Shown in pieces: positions 61,496-64,000 of a stretch of DNA of 64,000 nucleotides (positions within the stretch are counted from its first letter, which is position 1; each line of letters begins with the position of its first letter). A program made the translations under genes and the position numbers. Under the pieces are notes generated by a model. It worked only from the letters and a program-made list of their open reading frames with translations, did not search any database and was not told the DNA's origin. Source of the DNA: Tetracentron sinense (Eukaryota; Streptophyta; Magnoliopsida; Trochodendrales; Trochodendraceae); NCBI GenBank assembly GCA_015143295.1, contig CM026554.1, positions 54,868,627 through 54,932,626 on the forward strand, written 5' to 3'.

Positions 61496-63497
61496 GGAGA
61501 GAGAGAGCACTTAATTTTCTATGTAAAAAATCCTATAAGATAATACTATATGCAAGCCTCACGAATGAGAGCATGCGTCTCATTTACATCTGAGAGGCTT
61601 GACATGTGAGTCTCATGGGATTTGAGCCTCGCCTTGAGGAATGCCTCATGGTGCAAGCCTCTCACACACCTTTTTAGGCATTCTTTGATTGAACCCTGGG
61701 TACAAAGTTGCGGAAATTCAGAGATTAAAGTCCAAAAATCACATAATAAGTGTAGAATAACAGAGGGATTTAAAGACTTAAAAGCACATGAATTTAAATT
61801 TATAATTGACGTATCAAACGCAAGAGGCATCTCTAATCGAACTAAATTTTTTGAGATAAGTCACTTGAGTTTGAGTGTTGGATAATTACATGATTAGCCG
61901 AAATAATTACTTCAGAATCAGAACCTAACGTACCCAAGTTTGAGTACTAAGCACAGAAGCATAGAATAACAAATTATCATGTCATTATCAGGTCATTATC
62001 AGGATTATAATTTTAACTAACATAAGGGGTTAGTTTATTTTCAATATTTCTTTGGTAATAAAATAAGATGTATTAACATGATGTCATGGAAATTTCGTAA
62101 TCCAATGATTTTAGCAAAGCAGTTCTCTATAGACTCCATGATTCTCTTTAGTATCTTCTTGTTTGACTCACTATATTATAAAGCTTACGTATAACCATTT
62201 CAAAATCCAAATTTTCCATTCAATGGCAGATCAAGCACCTCACTTTGCTTTTCATCTTACAATCCCATCAACGGGGTTTATATATCAGAATCATTTAAAA
62301 ATGATTAATATCAAACAATAGGCTAAAAACATCATATCAAGCTGCTCAAAGATATTAGAAAATTAAAATATGCATCACCTACAAGCAGCAAGCGATACAA
62401 TGAAGAATTCTACAGTTCAAAGCCCATAATGTATAAACTATAAAGCAATTCCAAAGGAGAAGATGTTACAATATAAGCATAGCGTCCAACCTACCCATCC
62501 TGCAAATACACCAACAAGAGCAACCAGTTAGTATAATAACAGAACTTAAGCAACACAGTAATTCAAAATCCAGCATAATATATTTACCAGGAACTATATA
62601 AGAAATGAGACATATATCAGTCGGGGGATTAAAGCATGCTAAGTTGAAAACAGGAAAATGCCATAAAATTTGCGATCCCATGTGAATGTCATATATGATG
62701 GCGGTGTTTATGCTACATATGCACTCCATCATACAACCTATAGTAGTTTAGACCCAGTATTTAATCTATTATAACCTCTCAGTAAATAGAAAATTTTGTT
62801 CTGTAGAACTAATTAAAACATATTGCCGAATCAAATCTCCTATCTTTTGTAGTTCAATGAATGAAACACTCAATGGAACATTAAAACATATAACTCATCC
62901 TCCCATCCAACCCCCAACAGAAAATTCGATCATATCCACTTAAAAAAAAACCATGGATTCTGATTATCACGATGTTTTGTTTTTTGTTTTGTATTCAGTG
63001 TTTCAGTCGAAATTCTCATTAAAACAGTCCAGTCTTTTAGGAGAATAAACCTTCCTCTCTCCCCATGTGCTATAGGCTTCAAGTGCCATATAATAGTTAT
63101 TGCTAGCTTCTAGATATCTTCATAAACTTCCAACTCAAGTGCTTTCAGATAATCTAATAATACAGCAAAAAAATCGATCTCGTGCGCGTCCATGAGATGC
63201 AATACATTAGAAACATTAAGGGATTCACAAATAATCAAAGCAAACGAATTTAGGACAGAAAAAAATTCTCACACAATCGCGCCATGGAAGGAAAATTTCG
63301 GAAATAAAGGTTACAGATTTACATGGTGGAAAAAAAAATGTCTATTTGATCTTGATTAGAAACCATTAAGGAAAAGAAGAACGTACCATGATGTCCATGT
63401 GAAGCCAATCGGCGCCGCAGTTCAGCATTCGCTCGGCCTCTGAAGCCAAATTCCCAAAGTCAGAAGATAGCATCGACGGTGCGATTTTCGCCGCCAT
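52180..63497 (-). CDS. RPE: Ribulose-phosphate 3-epimerase, cytosolic type
   Basis: Minus-strand coding exons in order: 63497-63387, 62499-62495 (5 nt), 60983-60921, 60813-60707, 60618-60521, 59912-59820, 59445-59404 and 52335-52180; 675 nt, 224 aa. The enzyme interconverts ribulose 5-phosphate and xylulose 5-phosphate in the pentose phosphate pathway. The start [14 protein letters not shown] begins directly at the barrel with no transit peptide, pointing to the cytosolic form. Metal ligands by family homology are H33 and D35 (WLHMD), H66 (DCHLMV) and D175 (VDGGLGPST); D35 and D175 are the catalytic acid-base pair. [21 protein letters not shown] and [10 protein letters not shown] are intact. 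Length matches cytosolic plant RPE. Intron 7 (52336-59403) is 7.1 kb because of nested elements; intron 6 is mostly a MITE. Needing a 5-nt exon is the unusual part of the model. Confidence 0.95.
52905..52989. repeat. Perfect 22-bp inverted repeat in epimerase intron 7
   Basis: Arms 52905-52926 and 52968-52989 (core agtacgccaacatc / gatgttggcgtact) are exactly complementary around a 41-bp loop. The loop carries ccttcaggtctacctgtatg, which is also found just upstream at about 52838-52857. Confidence 0.85.
53030..53860 (+). mobile_element. LINE remnant, left part
   Basis: Plus-strand frames read [36 protein letters not shown], then [19 protein letters not shown] (the zinc-binding block after LINE reverse transcriptase: H--LHC---FG-W) and [10 protein letters not shown] (C-terminal motif). 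Frameshifts separate the blocks. It is cut off at about 53860 by the inverted-repeat element; LINE-like 3' sequence appears to resume after 59003. Inserted sense to the plus strand, opposite to the epimerase gene. Confidence 0.7.
53861..59003. mobile_element. 5.1-kb inverted-repeat (fold-back) element
   Basis: Two arms, about 53861-56171 and 56642-59003, are reverse complements of each other over about 2.3 kb with moderate divergence. Matching landmarks from the outside in: gcctttccttccgg, gaacgacg, aataagagtc, tctaggtaagtgattctttt, ctggggaaggtgttaggcac, catccggagatggtaaccta, the ggttggttggtc stretch and ctgaac(t)taag. No transposase, reverse transcriptase or other coding frame is seen. The outer GGTGTTAGGCACC and GAGTCACCACC-type blocks resemble parts of Tat/Ogre-type gypsy LTRs, so it may be two LTR-like copies head to head. 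A target duplication was not resolved. Confidence 0.75.
56172..56641. repeat. Spacer of the fold-back element with short tandem repeats
   Basis: Between the arms, a unit of about 54 bp with aggatgcaaa, agtgcaaacaaccgccc and cactagg motifs recurs imperfectly about four times (56380-56570). Then actccacctttttatattgg occurs twice in a row (about 56602-56642). Confidence 0.65.
59004..59275 (+). mobile_element. Probable LINE remnant, right part
   Basis: Plus-strand sequence with GSFEWMVGD and a following TTTGT/CTTTGTACCTTCG-rich stretch resembles the 3' end of the LINE cut at 53860; it ends near an A-rich aaacaaaaaag. Assignment is by position and composition, so tentative. Confidence 0.4.
59519..59799. 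mobile_element. MITE filling epimerase intron 6
   Basis: A 281-bp element flanked by a perfect 9-bp duplication TTAAAAGAA (59510-59518 and 59800-59808). Inverted ends GGAACCAAATCCTCTACGG and, on the minus strand, GGAACCAAACCCTCTACGG continue through GGTTATAAC. It contains two copies of gtgtcaaaagggtcatgtgg and one shared core (cccctagggttcagccaccc, then aatcctaaccactgttaa). Element plus one duplication make up 290 of the 374 nt of intron 6. Confidence 0.85.
61440..61508. repeat. (GT)n(GA)n microsatellite in epimerase intron 2
   Basis: A GT tract of about 20 units with interruptions is followed by a GA tract. The surrounding intron (60984-62494) has gaggcttaagcctcacactc-like palindromic motifs but no coding signal. 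Confidence 0.85.
62495..62499 (-). other. 5-nt microexon of the epimerase gene
   Basis: Sequence GATGG between acceptor TTTGCAG and donor GTAGGT on the minus strand. Exon 1 ends in phase 0 after MDIM and exon 3 starts GCACTTTGTTCC; only an added GATGG restores MDIMDGHFVPN and keeps the frame. It encodes D38 and the first two bases of G39. Confidence 0.85.
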
Positions 63498-64000
63498 TAA
63501 TGGATTCTTAGGGTTCTCGAGCAGATAGGAAAAATCAAACGCAGGAAAAAGAAGAACTGCAGAGAAGCCTAACAAAGAGAAAAATGGAACGAGGAAAATC
63601 TCTTTGGTTAGGTAGCCTAGGTTTTGGTCCAGCCGTCCAGTAGGCGATCCGGAGTGCCTGCACAGTAGAAGTGTAGAACTGCCACTGCGTATCAGCCAAT
63701 CGGGGATGAGTACGGGCCTTACCTGCTCTCTGCCCATCTTTCGTCCGGTAGCAACTGTAGATGATACGAAGTGCTTGTACGTTTCATATCAGCCCAGCCG
63801 AGATCAGTTTGGGCCCAGTAAGGTCCATCTGCTGTATGCCCAACCAAATATGGGCCCGCAGGGCCGCAGCTATAAAGGGTAGTTGATGAAGGTTACGTGG
63901 CAAAGATCAGTTGGGGCCCATCAAGGTCAATTTGCTCTGTGCTCGAACCAAATCCCAGCCCAACTCAGCCCGAGCTATCATGCCCAGATACAAGACCATC
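63498..64000 (-). promoter_or_regulatory. Epimerase promoter with diverged GGGCCC-bearing repeats
   Basis: Upstream of the epimerase ATG (63497). Three diverged copies of a segment (atcagcc..., gatcagt..gggcc, ctgct.tgccc) start at about 63690, 63786 and 63895. They carry several TGGGCC/GGGCCC (site II-like, TCP-binding type) motifs at about 63811, 63851 and 63915. Such motifs are typical of plant housekeeping promoters. The transcription start is not fixed. Confidence 0.5.

Overview
This is nuclear DNA from a flowering plant. The evidence is intron-rich genes with GT-AG introns, plant-specific protein families (a PUB-type U-box ligase, cycloeucalenol cycloisomerase, and an RNase J with a C-terminal GT-1/Myb-like domain), a nuclear class II tRNA-Leu gene, and AT-rich intergenic DNA full of MITEs, SINEs, LINE remnants and LTRs. 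Introns reach about 7 kb and are long because of inserted elements. The species cannot be named from the sequence alone. Exon boundaries were read by hand; all four complete gene models splice into one open frame at plausible family lengths. Layout: (1) 1-1220, minus strand: promoter, 5' leader and first coding exon of a PUB45/PUB6-type U-box E3 ligase that runs off the left edge; its leader holds a candidate spliced 83-codon upstream ORF. (2) 1.2-13.3 kb: gene-poor and repeat-rich. (3) 13362-13444: tRNA-Leu(UAA). (4) 13786-20420, plus: CPI1, a sterol enzyme, 290 aa, 8 coding exons. (5) 22265-35511, plus: RNJ, a probable chloroplast ribonuclease J, 889 aa, 17 coding exons. (6) 35.5-39.7 kb: nested mobile elements, including a transposon-like element that carries a decayed fragment of a CLAVATA1/BAM-type receptor kinase gene and has itself been hit by a copia-like LTR and a SINE. 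(7) 40566-50848, plus: proteasome subunit beta-5, 272 aa, 7 coding exons, with a 5.9-kb intron full of elements. (8) 52180-63497, minus: cytosolic ribulose-phosphate 3-epimerase, 224 aa, 8 exons, one of only 5 nt; its 7-kb last intron holds a 5.1-kb inverted-repeat element inserted in a LINE. The protein genes are unrelated housekeeping functions (protein turnover, sterol synthesis, organelle RNA processing, pentose phosphate metabolism) and show no sign of being a cluster. The least expected content is in the non-coding DNA: a family of short elements with 9-10-bp target duplications that share a core but differ in terminal inverted repeats, the receptor-fragment element, the giant fold-back in an intron, the 5-nt microexon, and the spliced upstream ORF.
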